A DNA stretch of 64,000 nucleotides, from the NCBI GenBank assembly GCA_024138025.1, contig JAMXBD010000719.1, positions 639,606-703,605 of the forward strand, given 5' to 3'. The DNA is from Combretum micranthum (Eukaryota; Streptophyta; Magnoliopsida; Myrtales; Combretaceae). A program made the translations under genes and the position numbers. A model generated the notes under the pieces. That model was not told the DNA's origin, searched no databases, and saw only the letters and a program-made list of their open reading frames with translations. Of this stretch, positions 11,151-21,510 are shown in pieces (positions within the stretch are counted from its first letter, which is position 1; every line of letters begins with the position of its first letter).

Positions 11151-11621
11151 TTAATTCTTGTGGGGGCATCTATTCGCCTGGTGTCCCGGCTGTTTGCAGA
11201 TGAAGCACTTTAGGGTTTTCTTTCCTGGACAGTCCACAATCTTATGCTCGGGATCTCCACAAAAGTAACACCTGTGTTTCAGTTGTGGACACTGTCTTGG
11301 ATAATGACTTTCCTTGCACTTCCAACAATTGATCTTATGCCTCTTAAAAGGTTCATTCTTAACTGTTAGGCTAGTTGTCTTATACCTTCTGACTTTGGAG
11401 CTTGGACTAGCCATAACAGAAGGAGTCTCAATTCCTTGCATTGTCACTTGGTGGGGTCCTTCCACCTGAGCCGGCACATTCCTAACAAACACTTGTTGTA
11501 AGAGGAGCTTTTGTGTATCCACCAAACACCCTAGAATGTCTATGACTTGTTGCATTGGATCTTGTGGTGGTGGAGTGTCTCTCACTTGTTGTTCATCGGG
11601 AAGGCTAGTCGACGGTTGCAC
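11151..11621 (-). CDS. D: extra gag-like frame, capsid-less, three zinc knuckles
   Basis: An uninterrupted 156-codon frame. Residues 1-50 are a Pro/Gln-rich leader with an amphipathic stretch (MQQVIDILGCLVDTQKLLLQQ region); about residues 50-95 are a basic linker; 95-156 hold three zinc knuckles (CWKCKESHYPRQC, CYFCGDPEHKIVDC, CFICKQPGHQANRC). The whole capsid fold seen in the neighbouring gag is absent, so the product would be a free nucleic-acid-binding peptide of the gag type. It lies closer to the primer site than the main gag, so it would be translated first. It could be a deleted gag duplicate, a fragment of a second element, or a functional accessory frame. Open frame and intact Cys/His sets favour recent origin or selection; I cannot distinguish these. 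Confidence 0.7.
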   Translation of the reverse strand: MQPSTSLPDEQQVRDTPPPQDPMQQVIDILGCLVDTQKLLLQQVFVRNVPAQVEGPHQVTMQGIETPSVMASPSSKVRRYKTTSLTVKNEPFKRHKINCWKCKESHYPRQCPQLKHRCYFCGDPEHKIVDCPGKKTLKCFICKQPGHQANRCPHKN

Positions 11622-12127
11622 GTTCTCCTTAGGTAGTCTCCTAGAAACAGGCGAGACGGTCGTGTTAGTCTAATTATACTACTCACAAGCTGCTTATGTT
11701 TTAGAAAAAGAGTTACAACTTTTTATTTTCTTTAGGCTTGTTTATTTAGAAAAATGGTGAAATCACGCAATCAATCCTACCCACCTAGTGGTCTCCTAGG
11801 TCAAAGGGGTAATCTAGCATCTCTATCATTGGCTTGAACTAAAAGTCGTGTAAGGTCACTTACTCCTATATTTTGCAGTTGCTAGTATAGATTCGATCGT
11901 CCCATCAATTATTTCAATCTTCCTTCCATATGTCTGTTTCTATATCTTCAAAAGTCTCCAAGATAGAATTCAAATCCTTAATGATCGAAAGTCATACCTT
12001 AAAGGTCATTGAGCTAAATAGTTCTTCTTTACCTAAGGGTCATCTAACACTTATCTATTCATTTCTATGATCATATCTTAACATCCTATCTCCTAAAGGC
12101 TTCCTACCTAATTCCCAAAACCTTTGT
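11622..12127 (-). other. D: 5' leader between primer site and first frame
   Basis: Non-coding. A pyrimidine-rich stretch ending TTTCTAG precedes the first frame on the minus strand, resembling a splice acceptor, but nothing else supports splicing here. Confidence 0.4.
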
Positions 12128-12139
12128 GCTCTGATACAA
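12128..12139 (-). other. D: primer binding site (tRNA-iMet type)
   Basis: Minus strand TTGTATCAGAGC, one mismatch from the common plant primer site TGGTATCAGAGC, six bases after the LTR end at 12146. It sets 12146-13074 as the 5' LTR. Confidence 0.75.
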
Positions 12140-12145
12140 CTAAAC

Positions 12146-13074
12146 TGTCACGCCCCGAAGGTACCCTAAACGTGGCAGTCCGCCGTACACAATATTAAAG
12201 CCTAAGAATGACCACCTCAGTCACGCGAAGGCTTCATACTATGTACAAGGCGTCTAACACATAGAGGAGACACATCGGAATGATACGTTTTATGTTGATA
12301 CAATTGAGTAACAATGTAAAGGAAATACAATCCACTATACTCCAAATACAAAACACTATACTTCAAAATATAAATCATCAAACTTCAATTACATTTATCC
12401 CAAGACCTCACTACATAAAACTATTACAAGGCAAAACGTAAGGCTTAGCCAAAAACTTCAAGCATTCTCATATCTTGCCGGAATCCCGAAGTCATTCTCG
12501 ACTTCAACCATCTCGGTCCCCACTTAGCATTCTTGGAATAACATGCTCATTTAAACAACTATTGGGGTATAAGCTACACTAGCTTAGTGAGAATTCCCTT
12601 AATTCCGTACCATAACAAACAAGTTATTAATCAATCATATGCTATGCATGAACAAGCACGTGAGCAAGCAATTGTGCATGGGTAACCGGAACCCACGCAC
12701 AGAACGGATTTACGCCTTCCGTATCTTGGGTTAGGGATGGTATTGAAGTCTACACGACCGCTGCTAGTCCCCAAGCCCTCGGCTCTTAGCACTCGCCTCG
12801 GCTAGGCTCACACATGGAATGCATCCCCGATGCGCCTTAGTTTCCTATGAATGAGCTCTGATCCTGGGTCTCATTACTCAAACGAGTCCTCGGACCATAC
12901 CGATCGACCTGCGTAAGTAGCACGCTACCAAATGCAATATGTCCGATGCGATGCATGATCAATTTACTTTTTGCTTAGGTCAAAATATTTATACATTCTT
13001 TAGAGTGACCAGGCAATATCATACACATAAATAATATGAACCATGCAGTTATCCAATCAAATCGTGGTTTCGAT
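12146..13074 (-). mobile_element. D: 5' LTR, truncated
   Basis: Matches 3880-4800 nearly base for base until GTGGTTTCGATA, then changes abruptly at 13075. About 3.84 kb of the LTR, including its promoter, is gone, so D cannot be transcribed from this end. The deletion also removed the right target duplication and any continuation of T's minisatellite. Confidence 0.88.
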
Positions 13075-13779
13075 AATACTAACTTGAGCTGTATCTTTAC
13101 AACACAACACAACGCTGAATGCTATCCTTTTGGGGATTTCCCATGAGAAGCTTACTACTTTAAGCTTCAAGCTTTTCAAGCATAACAAGCTTAACAATCG
13201 TTTTAATTCGCTTACATGGCTTGGATGATGTTTTGTAACTAGTAATTTAATGTATCCAAAATGGCCTTCATATTTTCTTATCTTAGAGAAATGTCACAGG
13301 TCTGGCATCTTCTAATCTTTTCAAATGCACTTGAATAATTTTCTTCCATCCTTTCTATCGAGAGCTTTTGTTAGGATTTGTTGCAAATCATACTATTCAA
13401 ATTGTTCTGAAAATCAAATGTTTACTGCATAGATTCAATTAGATTAGCACTGTCACTTTGTATGTTACTCCACTGGGGAGATGGTACTTCTTTCCATAAC
13501 TGGTAATGAGAAGGGTTAGTCCACGCAACAATAAAAGTCTCTTTTCAAGATAAGAAGCCTAAGTAAAACAGGGTTGTGCGAAAAGTGCACGTATGTTAGG
13601 TTTTATGAGAGTGTGGATTTTCAATTGTAAAGAGTGGATTGGCTTACTGGGAGGAAGAAGAAGGCAAGATGGTCTATCACCATTAGTCCTTTCTTGCTAT
13701 CGTTTTCATTTACAACAGATAAGAATGTAATAGCAAAGACATAAACCATCATTATATTTAAGGATAATAAAGCTTTATA
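13075..13779 (-). other. T: 3' end of the internal region
   Basis: Non-coding sequence downstream of the integrase on the minus strand, cut by the D-associated deletion at 13075. No domain was recognised in it. Confidence 0.45.
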
Positions 13780-14955
13780 GCATCTGCATTTACAGGGTCC
13801 CTCAAAGTTGACCCATCCATTTCAGTTAATATTAGTGCACCCCTTGTCAAAGCTTTTTGGACTATGCAGGGTCCTTCATAATTTGAAGTGAACTTTCCCC
13901 TAGGGCCCTAAACATTTAGTAATACCTTTCAAAGAACTAGGTCTCTTGCTTTAAAATTCTTGGTTCGCATTTCCTATTGAATGAACTGGTAATTCTATTT
14001 TGATAACATTGACCATGGAAAATTGCCCGTAATCTCTGTTCATCCAGCAAATTAAGTTGTTCTATTCTTCTCTGAACCTATTCTACTTCATCCAATTGAG
14101 TTTCAGTGAGTACTCGAAGGGATGGTATTTCTATTTCCACTGGAAGGACAGCTTCGATCCCGTACACAAGAGAGTACGGGGTTACCCCAAGTGATACTCG
14201 AACTGTGGTTCTGTATGTCGTTAAGGCAAACGGGAGCATCTCATGCTAATCTTTATAATTTACTACTATCTTTTCAATTATTTTCTTGATGTTTTTATTA
14301 GCTACTTCAACTATCCCATTCATCTGTGGGTGATATGGGGTAGAGTTCTTATGGAGTATTTTGAACTGTTGACAGATCTCATCGATCATCCTATTGTTCA
14401 AGTTGGTTCCATTATCAGTGATGATGATCTCAAGTACTCCATACTGGGAAATAATGTCTCTTTTGAGGAACTTGGCAACCACGTGCTTGGTAACATTGGC
14501 ATGGGAAGTAGCTTCTATCCATTTTGAGAAGTAATCAATAGCAACAAAGATGGACCTATGCCTGTTGGAAGCTTTCGAGGTAATAGGTCCAATTATGTCA
14601 ATTCCCCATATGGAAAAGAGCCAAGGAGATGACAGAGTGTGCAACTCTTGAGGAGGTACATTCTTTCGATCTGCATAAATTTGGCATGAGTGGTAACGTC
14701 TAACATGCCTGATACAGTCTGATTCCATAGTTAGCCAATAATACCCCATTCTCATTATTTTTTCGAGTCAAAGTATGACCGTTCATATGTGGACCACAAA
14801 CTCCTTCATGAACTTCTTGCATGAGTCTCTCTACTTCTTCCTCATCCACACACCTGAGAAGTATGGTATCAAAAGATCTGCGGTAGAAAGTATTCCTACT
14901 GATGACAAAGTGGTCGACTAGTCTCTTTAGAGTTTTCTTATCATTCTTGGTTACT
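13780..14955 (-). pseudogene. T: integrase (Tat-like), broken
   Basis: Integrase joins retrotransposon DNA to the target. In order on the minus strand: zinc-binding region with HEGVCGPHMNGH (about 14800), the CX2C pair now YHSC with the first Cys changed to Tyr, core with WGIDIIGPI, IITDNGTNLNN and NGIVEVANKNIKK giving an apparently intact D, D, E set, then a C-terminal region with RTTVRVSLGVTPYSLVYG and finally YEGPC and MDGS-like words near 13850. The core frame 14755-14246 is open; before it there is a frameshift near 14760, after it a TAG (from TGG) at the start of the HEMLPFAL segment and more stops. Wording of the core is typical of Tat/Ogre-lineage integrases. It is separated from the upstream RNase H by solo LTR A. 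Confidence 0.85.
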
Positions 14956-15590
14956 TCATCTGGGAATTGTCCATTTTGAATGTGTAAACCCCGGTTTTCT
15001 TAGTAACCAAGTAAACTCCGTAAATCGGAAATCAAAACCTTAAATAGGATTAGTACTAGCAACCTAGGAACCCTAGGTCCGGCTTTTCTTCGATTTCTAC
15101 ATAAAAGAACCTTTATAGAATAATTTAATGTGGATTATTATTTTACAGTATATTTCAAACCATACAAAGTTTTGATTTCGAAAAATTTTCTATTCCGGGC
15201 TCTCACGAGCTCCATTACGGAAAAACGAGCCCCGAAACTAAAAACCTAGAAAAATATTCCGGAATACTCGTTAGAACCGAAATTTTATAAGGATTCCAAA
15301 AATATATGTTTTATAATTTTTTGGGTTATAAAAATTACAGTTATAACCTTTTTCCCGTATTTTTCTTACTACCGGTAAAGTACATGTTTTATCTACTATT
15401 TATTACTATTCACAGGTATAACCTACTACACACACACCCATACCCTAGTCTTACATCCTTACAACCACTCAATTATATTTTCTTTTCCAAGAATTTTTGT
15501 CTCTTAACAAATTATTACATTTAATACATTTTATTACACAAATTATAATTTCAAATAAAATCAAAACACTCCCTCTCTCTTTCCTCTAGA

Positions 15591-15838
15591 ACCGGCGCAC
15601 CCCCCCTCAATTTTTCCCTCTTTTGTTTTATTTATCTCTTTTTATTACTTAAAACAAACCCTAATTTCATCTAATATATATAGTCTTTTATTTTCTCTCT
15701 CTTTCATTTCATTTCTTTTGTTTCAAAGCTCTCAAATCCTCTCTTCTTCCTCCTCATTGCCGTGAGCCTAGCCCCACCACACACACACACCACAAGCTTA
15801 ATCTTCTTCATTCTTCACTAAATCCACCTTAGGTAATG
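15591..15838 (+). promoter_or_regulatory. A LTR promoter, leader and donor-like site
   Basis: A GC-rich motif ACCGGCGCACCCCCCC (15591-15606), unusual in this AT-rich LTR, stands about 70 bases before a TATA box (TATATATAG, 15674-15682). A pyrimidine-rich leader with GCCGTGAGCC follows, then AG/GTAATG at 15833, a good donor-type site. The GC motif recurs in F (GCAACCGGCGCATCCCCC) and in altered form in B and G. Confidence 0.55.
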
Positions 15839-17306
15839 ATTCTCAAGCCCTACTACCATTTAATCTTGTAATGGCAAGATTATTCATGAGTATTTTCACT
15901 CAAAGTCCCCATGAGCACTTGCTAGAGACAAGAAAATGCTACTACATGAATATCAAGCCATCACAAGAGTGGATCTTGTGTTTGATTAAGTTTTGTTGAG
16001 ATATCTTCATGATCATGCATGTAAAAGTGGAGTAAAGTTGAGATCTAGCATAAAAATTTCATGTTCATGCTTTTAAACTTCATTTCATACATCATAAGTA
16101 GTAGATCTAGTTTTTAGATGCTTATACCATGCTTGACATTCATGAACTTATGAATGATTTATGTTTTCATGCATTAATGCTTATAAAGGCTTTATTTTGT
16201 GTATATGAATGTTGTAGTTGGTAGATCCTTAGGGAAATAAAGCAAGGAACTTACAAAGAAAAGGTTTTTGTTTGAAATGTTCAAAGACAAATTCGTATGA
16301 TTTCAAGATCCTATTTTAAAAACCCTTTTATCAATTTTAAAACTCATGTTTTATGTGAAAAATGAAGGGTATAGGTAATAGGTATCATTAAGTAGTGATT
16401 TTTATAAGTTGAAATGAGTTTTGATGAGATTAATATATAAAACAAGAAGTGGAATCTAGATAGAAGATATTGAGTTAGTACTCAACATATGAAATTCGTA
16501 ATTTTGAATATAGGTCATAACAACACCTACATCTAAGTTCAAAATAGAAGTTTTATGTATTAAATGGAGTCCTTAAGTAATAGGTACCTTAAAATCTTAA
16601 GTTTTCATGCATTAAACAAGTTTTTCCTAAAGGAATCACTCACAAATTTAATTTCAAGAAATTCGGATTTTTAGATGAATCCTATTTGAAAACATTATTG
16701 CAAAGTGTAAAATGCAAATTTTTGTGTAGAAATGAAGGCTTGGGTAATAGGTATAATGAAGACTTAATTTAGATAAGGATAAATTGATTTTCTTAAGGAA
16801 ATAACTTCAAAACAAATGAAATACTCAAAGTTAGGAAACTAGTTTTCATGGAAGTGTAAAGTTATGGAATTTCACAAATAAGAAGTTTCTTAATTTTCCT
16901 TTTTGTAAATAATGTCAAAAGCATGCATGCATCAAGTTCATATTGTATCATTCATGATAGGAAATCATCAATATTGCATGTGTAGTTAAACTATATGCTA
17001 GAAGATATCACAAACATCCACAAAACTATTTTTCAGAATTGAAGTTTTCGAACGACCAGAACGATCCCTCTGTTTCATGATCTAAATATTTTCAAAACTT
17101 GAAAATAATATTAGGAATAGATAGATCATTCGAAGTAGATAGAAATCGAGATATTATATGCTCAATTCCGAGTTAAAATGAGTTAGATATGGTCATTTAA
17201 AGTTAGGACTTTATCTTATGCGGAAATTAACGAACTTAGTAGCTAGAATTGTTAAGTTATTAGAACCTTATAAGAAATACTCATTTCGGGTATTCCTTGT
17301 ACTTAA

Positions 17307-17374
17307 GTGAATTGGAGGATGGAATTCCACTCCCCGAGGACTACTACGACTAGTGGGTTTCTCTCCATGGTCGA
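17307..17374 (+). other. A LTR: exon-like block
   Basis: Sits between TTAA (expected acceptor TTAG, one substitution) and GTGAGT. Phase-2 reading gives an acidic peptide with ELEDGIPLPEDYYD, then a TAG. The same position, frame and DYY signature recur in B, F and G. Confidence 0.45.
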
Positions 17375-17709
17375 GTGAGTTCATTTCTTAAATAGTTGTG
17401 CTCATGTATGTGCTTGTAATCGTAGTGGCATTAGAATTAGGAAAAGATAAAATTCCGATGATTGTGACATAATTTTGGTTGAATGAATGATAAGTATATC
17501 GAGACGAGACTTGTTGATAAATCATTGTATAAGCTAGTGTAGACTTGGATTGTTTGAACTTCTCTATGATCGCACTTAATCTGCCTAATTAATATGCCAC
17601 GATCATATGAATAAACTGTACATGCATATCACGTAGTGAGTCACATTGCATGGGTAATTATACCTTTGTGGGAAGAAGGCATAGTAATTCGAGCAACGAG
17701 GGGCCTGTA

Positions 17710-17825
17710 AACTCGGTTGTTGGAGGATGGGCCGGAAATTTGAAATGTGTGTGGGTGGGCACCTGTATAAACCATAGTAAAAATTTAAATGTGGTGGATG
17801 GGCACTTGTATCAACCATATAAAGA
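17710..17825 (+). repeat. A LTR: short repeat pair
   Basis: Two copies of a unit with GTGG(G/A)TGGGCAC(C/T)TGTAT(A/C)AACCATA, about 50 bases apart. LTR B has its own related pair at the same relative position, F a different 34-bp unit. Confidence 0.5.
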
Positions 17826-17875
17826 AGTGAGAAGTATTTAGATGATGGTCGTATGGGCTTGAAACACCTAACCTC

Positions 17876-17925
17876 GAATGGAGGGCGTAAATCCATTCAA
17901 CATAAGATTTTCGGATGGTCTTATG
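17876..17925 (+). ncRNA. A LTR: conserved two-hairpin block (candidate structured RNA)
   Basis: Hairpin 1: arms GAATGGA and TCCATTC around GGGCGTAAA. Hairpin 2: arms CATAAGA and TCTTATG around TTTTCGGATGG. Both stems are seven perfect pairs. Other LTRs keep pairing with different arm sequences. A third hairpin (TAAGCT/AGCTTA) follows at 18024-18038. Confidence 0.55.
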
Positions 17926-18539
17926 TATTGTATGCTCATGTGCTTGTACATTTCATATGGCTGCTAATAACTTGTTTGAGATATACTGTCATTGAGTATT
18001 GAATATTTGGAATTGAATCTCACTAAGCTTGTAGCTTACACCTCGATAGTTTTGTTGTGGTGTTCTTATTTTTGGTTGTTCCAAGAGAACACATTTTACA
18101 GGGTTATCATTTTGGATAAAGAAGCTTTTGAAGAAGTCGGGACCTAGCTAGAGGCATGGACTTCTAGAAAAATCTCTTTAATGTAATCCTAATGTTTGTA
18201 ATACGATTTTAGACCGGATAGATTTCCATTATTATTTTGGCAGGGGTATACCCCCTTGACTTCTGTAAAGACTTAACTTATTTAGCTCGTTGTGATTTCT
18301 ATTCTTGATGCTAATGTATGCCTTCTTTAGACTATTCGATTCAAAGTGTGATCCTAAAAGTTGTGCAAGTACACCTTACATTCGATATGTAAACTTATGG
18401 GATGACTAAGGTTATTATACTTAAGTTTAAATATCGAGTGTGGTGGACAATCGCGTTTTGGGTATCCTATGGGGCGTGATAGAATGAAGTTCTTTATATC
18501 TTGATACCATGGGGATGGACTTTGAGTTGACTCCATTTA

Positions 18540-19010
18540 GAGACAAAATGTTGGTTGCCTTTCAATTTCAATCTTTAGAGGCTGTATCCCCATCTGGCCA
18601 GTGACCTTAATTAGCAGGCCAGCGTTGCTAATGCAGCCGTGAACTGATTATGAATTCTTTATACATACTAGAAAGAGATGCTTTTAAATTCCTTGGTTCG
18701 TTCTTCTAAGTGCTGATTATATGGCACTATTTTGGGGTCTTTTATTTGGTACTCACCCACAGTTTGTAGAATAATGGGATTCGAATCCCCGTACACCTCT
18801 AACTATTCAATTTCCAATTCTAGTGCTATTTTGAGGCCGAGGGTACAAGCTTCGTACTCAATAATGTTATTGGTGTAGGGGAACATCAACTTAGCAGCTA
18901 CAAGGAAATGCTCTTCTTCAGGGGAGATCAGTACTGCCCCAATCCCATAGCCATAAACATTTGTGGCTCCATCAAAGTACATTTTCCAACTTGTTGAATC
19001 GTTAGCCTTT
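18540..19010 (-). pseudogene. T: archaeal-type RNase H domain, broken
   Basis: The extra RNase H that marks the Tat/Ogre lineage, located after the standard RNase H and before integrase. On the minus strand: KMYFDGATN (first catalytic Asp), YGIGAVLISP, NNIIEYEACTLGLK (catalytic Glu), then VYGDSNPII (Asp) and a C-terminal NQFTAALATLA. In that last motif the family normally has Asp where Ala now stands, so the active site is probably dead. In-frame stops follow the EYEA segment, including a TAG after ISF. It continues directly from the 18803-19303 open frame. Confidence 0.8.
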
Positions 19011-19775
19011 GCTTCACTTTGAGTAGCCAACACTTTCTCATCGAGGAATTGTATTGTAGTTTCCAGTGCTGCCTCTTTTGTTGGCAACTTAGCTAATTGA
19101 TCCACAATGACTCGCCCCTTTACTGCTTTTTGTGTGACATATATGATGCCATATTTAGATAACATCATTTTCCATTTGGATATCCTCCCCATTACAGCGG
19201 GTTTCGTTGATAAGTATCTCAAAGGGTCATGCTTGATCAATAACTCAATTGATAGTACATGATGTATTGATGAAGTCTGTGCATGATCCAAACCAAGACA
19301 CAACGTGTCTTTTTAACTTCAGAGTATCTTTGTTCTCTTGGGGAAAATTTCTTGCCGAGGCAATATATAGCATGTTCTTTCTCGTCTTCACCTTTTTGCC
19401 CTAGCATGCAACCCATTGATATGGGAGACAGTGTGATATAATATTAAGGATCTTCCTCGCTTGGAGAGGGGGGGGGGGGGGGGGGGGGTGGGGAATAAGA
19501 GGATTCATCAAATACTCTTTGATTTGTTGGAAAGCTTGTTCACATTCATCATTCCATTCAATAGTTGTATTTTCCTTTAGTAATTTGAACCAAGGCTACA
19601 TCGGTCTGTAAGTTGAGATATGAATTTGGCAATGTAGTTCAGCCTTCCAAGCAAGCCCCTAACTTCTTTCAGAGTCCTTGGTGGTGGCATCTCTAAAATG
19701 GACTTTATCTTTTTAGGGTCTACCTCAGTTCCTCTTTGACTGACTATAAACCAAAGGAGTTTTCCTAAAGATACC
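19011..19775 (-). pseudogene. T: RT connection and RNase H domain, broken
   Basis: Minus-strand continuation of the reverse transcriptase. It contains the thumb/connection words VDPKKIKSI and LKEVRGLLGRLNYIAKFI, a badly broken RNase H start, then YCLGKKFSPREQRYSE and further on HDPLRYLSTKPAVMGRISKW. RNase H degrades the RNA template during reverse transcription. The domain is broken by frameshifts, and a 21-base poly-G tract (19468-19488) lies in the middle, replacing coding sequence between the connection and RNase H. Confidence 0.75.
19468..19493. repeat. Poly-G tract in T pol
   Basis: Twenty-one consecutive G, then T and four more G, inside former coding sequence. Length may be uncertain for technical reasons. 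Confidence 0.85.
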
Positions 19776-20504
19776 TTAAAAGTACACTTTTTCTGGGTTC
19801 AATTTGAGTTGAAATTTTCTAAGCCAATCGAATAATTTCCTTAGAACTTCGATGTGATCCTCTCCTATTCGAGATTTGGCAATCATATCATCAATATAAA
19901 CTTCCACTTCTTTGTGCATCAAGTCATGCAACAAAGCCACTATTGCCCTTTGACATGTTGCCCCTGTGTTTTTATGTCCAAAAGGCATCACCTTATAGCA
20001 AAACGTTCCCCATGTGGTGATGAAGGTTGTCTTAGTCTTATCCTCTTCCGCCATACAGATTTGATTATATCTAGAGAAACCATCCATAAAGGAAAATAGA
20101 TGGTTTCTTGTAGTGTTATCAACCAAGAAATCAATATGAGGCAGAGGAAAATAATCTTTAGGGGTAGCCTGGTTTAAATCTTTGAAATTTACACAAACCC
20201 TCACTTTGCTATTCTTTTTCATGACCAGTATGATATTTGCAACCCATTTGGGGTAATCCGAGACCTCAATGAATCCTACTTCTAATAAATTTTTAACTTC
20301 TTCTTTTATCTTATATAGGATATCAGGTATGAATCGTCTTAATTTTTGTTTTTTGGGTTTAGCATCTTCCTTGATAGGCAATTTGTGAGCTATGATTGAT
20401 GGATCTAGACCCGACATATCAGTATATGACCAAGCAAAGATGTCTAAATAACCAGCCAAGAATCTAGACATTTCATGTTTTTGCGAGTCACTCAAATTTC
20501 CCAT
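19776..20504 (-). pseudogene. T: reverse transcriptase domain (frame still open)
   Basis: A 242-codon open stretch, the best preserved part of T. Order: a leader ending IFAWSYTDMSGLDPS, KKQKLRRF, the fingers/palm words GFIEVSDYPKWVANIILV, KVRVCVNFKDLNQATPKDYFPLP, FSFMDGFSRYNQI (catalytic Asp), MPFGHKNTGATCQR and VYIDDMIAKS (YxDD box). Two substitutions stand out in the conserved MPFG segment (family Leu to His, Tyr to Cys), so activity is doubtful. Upstream and downstream frames of T are broken, so this is a fragment of a dead pol rather than a gene. The first Met is internal to the ancestral polyprotein. Confidence 0.88.
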
Positions 20505-21099
20505 TATCCGAAGATATCTAGGTTCCTGGTCATTCCCAAATTGACCACTGTTATTGGCTCATCCACAAAATTTGATGTTTTTCAAATTTATCCCAATATT
20601 CATGAATTCTTATGTCGTCAGTGTCAGTCTCGACAATTGACCCAACAGAGTTGGAACTGATATTTATATTCTTATTTGCTGTGAACTCATGACATATTGA
20701 AGGACTTCCGGCGAAATTAGACTTGTAAAGGGGAGATAGAATATATATAATAAAATGGATGTGAGTAATAGAGATAAGGAAGATTTAGGAAAACATAAGG
20801 TTCATGATTTCATTCATACGGCAATTTTATTTAATTACAACCGTAGAGGGATCAAGAAAAGGGCAGGGTTTAATATATATATATATTTGACTCTACTTCA
20901 CCTAGAACTCTTACTCATCTGGGAAGCTAGTACTGTAGATGGACATGGTAAACCAGTTGGTCAGAGCTGGAGTAGAGTTGTTAACGTCCTTAGTAGTGTC
21001 AGATTGGTGAGCCCGGTCGATCAGGTCATCAACTTCTAGATATAGAGTATCAAGAAGCATTGAAATTACAGCTACTCGGTCAAATAGCTGTAATCCAAA
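20505..21099 (-). pseudogene. T: pol linker between protease and reverse transcriptase
   Basis: Remnant of the inter-domain part of the polyprotein. A short minus-strand frame runs 21108-20911, acidic and with no recognised motif. Elsewhere stops are frequent in all frames. Its identity is inferred only from position. Confidence 0.4.
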
Positions 21100-21510
21100 A
21101 TCTTTCATTTCCTTACTACCAATATAAGGAATGGCAGTTTCTTGATAAATAACATAGTTTGTTCTCCCATCACAGTTACCAGTTGGCCATTAGCCAAAAA
21201 TTTAACCTTTTGATGTAGAGAGGAAGGTATTGCCCATTCTACATGAATCTAAAGTCGCCCCAGCAGTAGATTGAAAGATCTAAGGATATCTAACACTTGG
21301 ACGGTAATGTTGAATATTTCAGGGCCAATCTCAACTTCTAGCTCAATTTCCCCTTTGATTCCTCTCTTGGATCCATCAAATGCCTTAACAGTTAATGGGC
21401 TTTGCTTGATTTCAGATTTGTTTATCCCGAGCAATTCCAAGATTGATAAGGGGCAAACGTTGAGGGAAGATCCATTATCTATTAGGACTTAAGCTACTAG
21501 TATCCTTTTG
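21100..21510 (-). pseudogene. T: aspartic protease domain
   Basis: Would cleave the Gag-Pol polyprotein. The active-site motif LIDNGSSLNVCP starts near 21485 on the minus strand (Asp codon 21477-21479), in the DNGSS form typical of Tat-like elements, followed by LELLGI, VKAFDGSKRGIKGEIELEV and FNLLLGR, the usual hydrophobic C-terminal motif of retropepsins, then WIHVEWAIPSSLHQKVKF. A stop (TAA) stands a few codons upstream of the active site. The domain body is otherwise readable. Confidence 0.82.

Larger units (their letters stand above)
14983..18481 (+). mobile_element. A: solo LTR, chromovirus type
   Basis: Begins TGTAAACCCCGG and ends GGGGCGTGATA (ancestral TGACA), 3499 bp, flanked by a perfect target duplication GAATG (14978-14982 and 18482-18486). 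There is one LTR only, so the element was removed by recombination between its LTRs. Removing A and one duplication copy rejoins T between its archaeal-type RNase H and integrase. Similar in plan to F's LTR but clearly diverged. The frames inside (15306-15524, 17603-17896, 17650-17841) are not protein-like. Confidence 0.93.

Noticed and set aside
15306..15524. 72-codon hydrophobic frame in LTR A, possible membrane peptide
   Set aside because: Pure AT-rich LTR sequence upstream of the TATA box; not kept in the equivalent parts of B, F or G.
17868..17925. Hammerhead ribozyme in the LTR (as in plant retrozymes)
   Set aside because: The invariant CTGANGA and GAAA core is not present around the hairpins; only the hairpins are supported.
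19776..20504. 242-codon open reverse transcriptase frame as an intact gene
   Set aside because: It is a single domain of T's pol with broken neighbours and changes in the conserved MPFG segment. It has no own promoter or start context.
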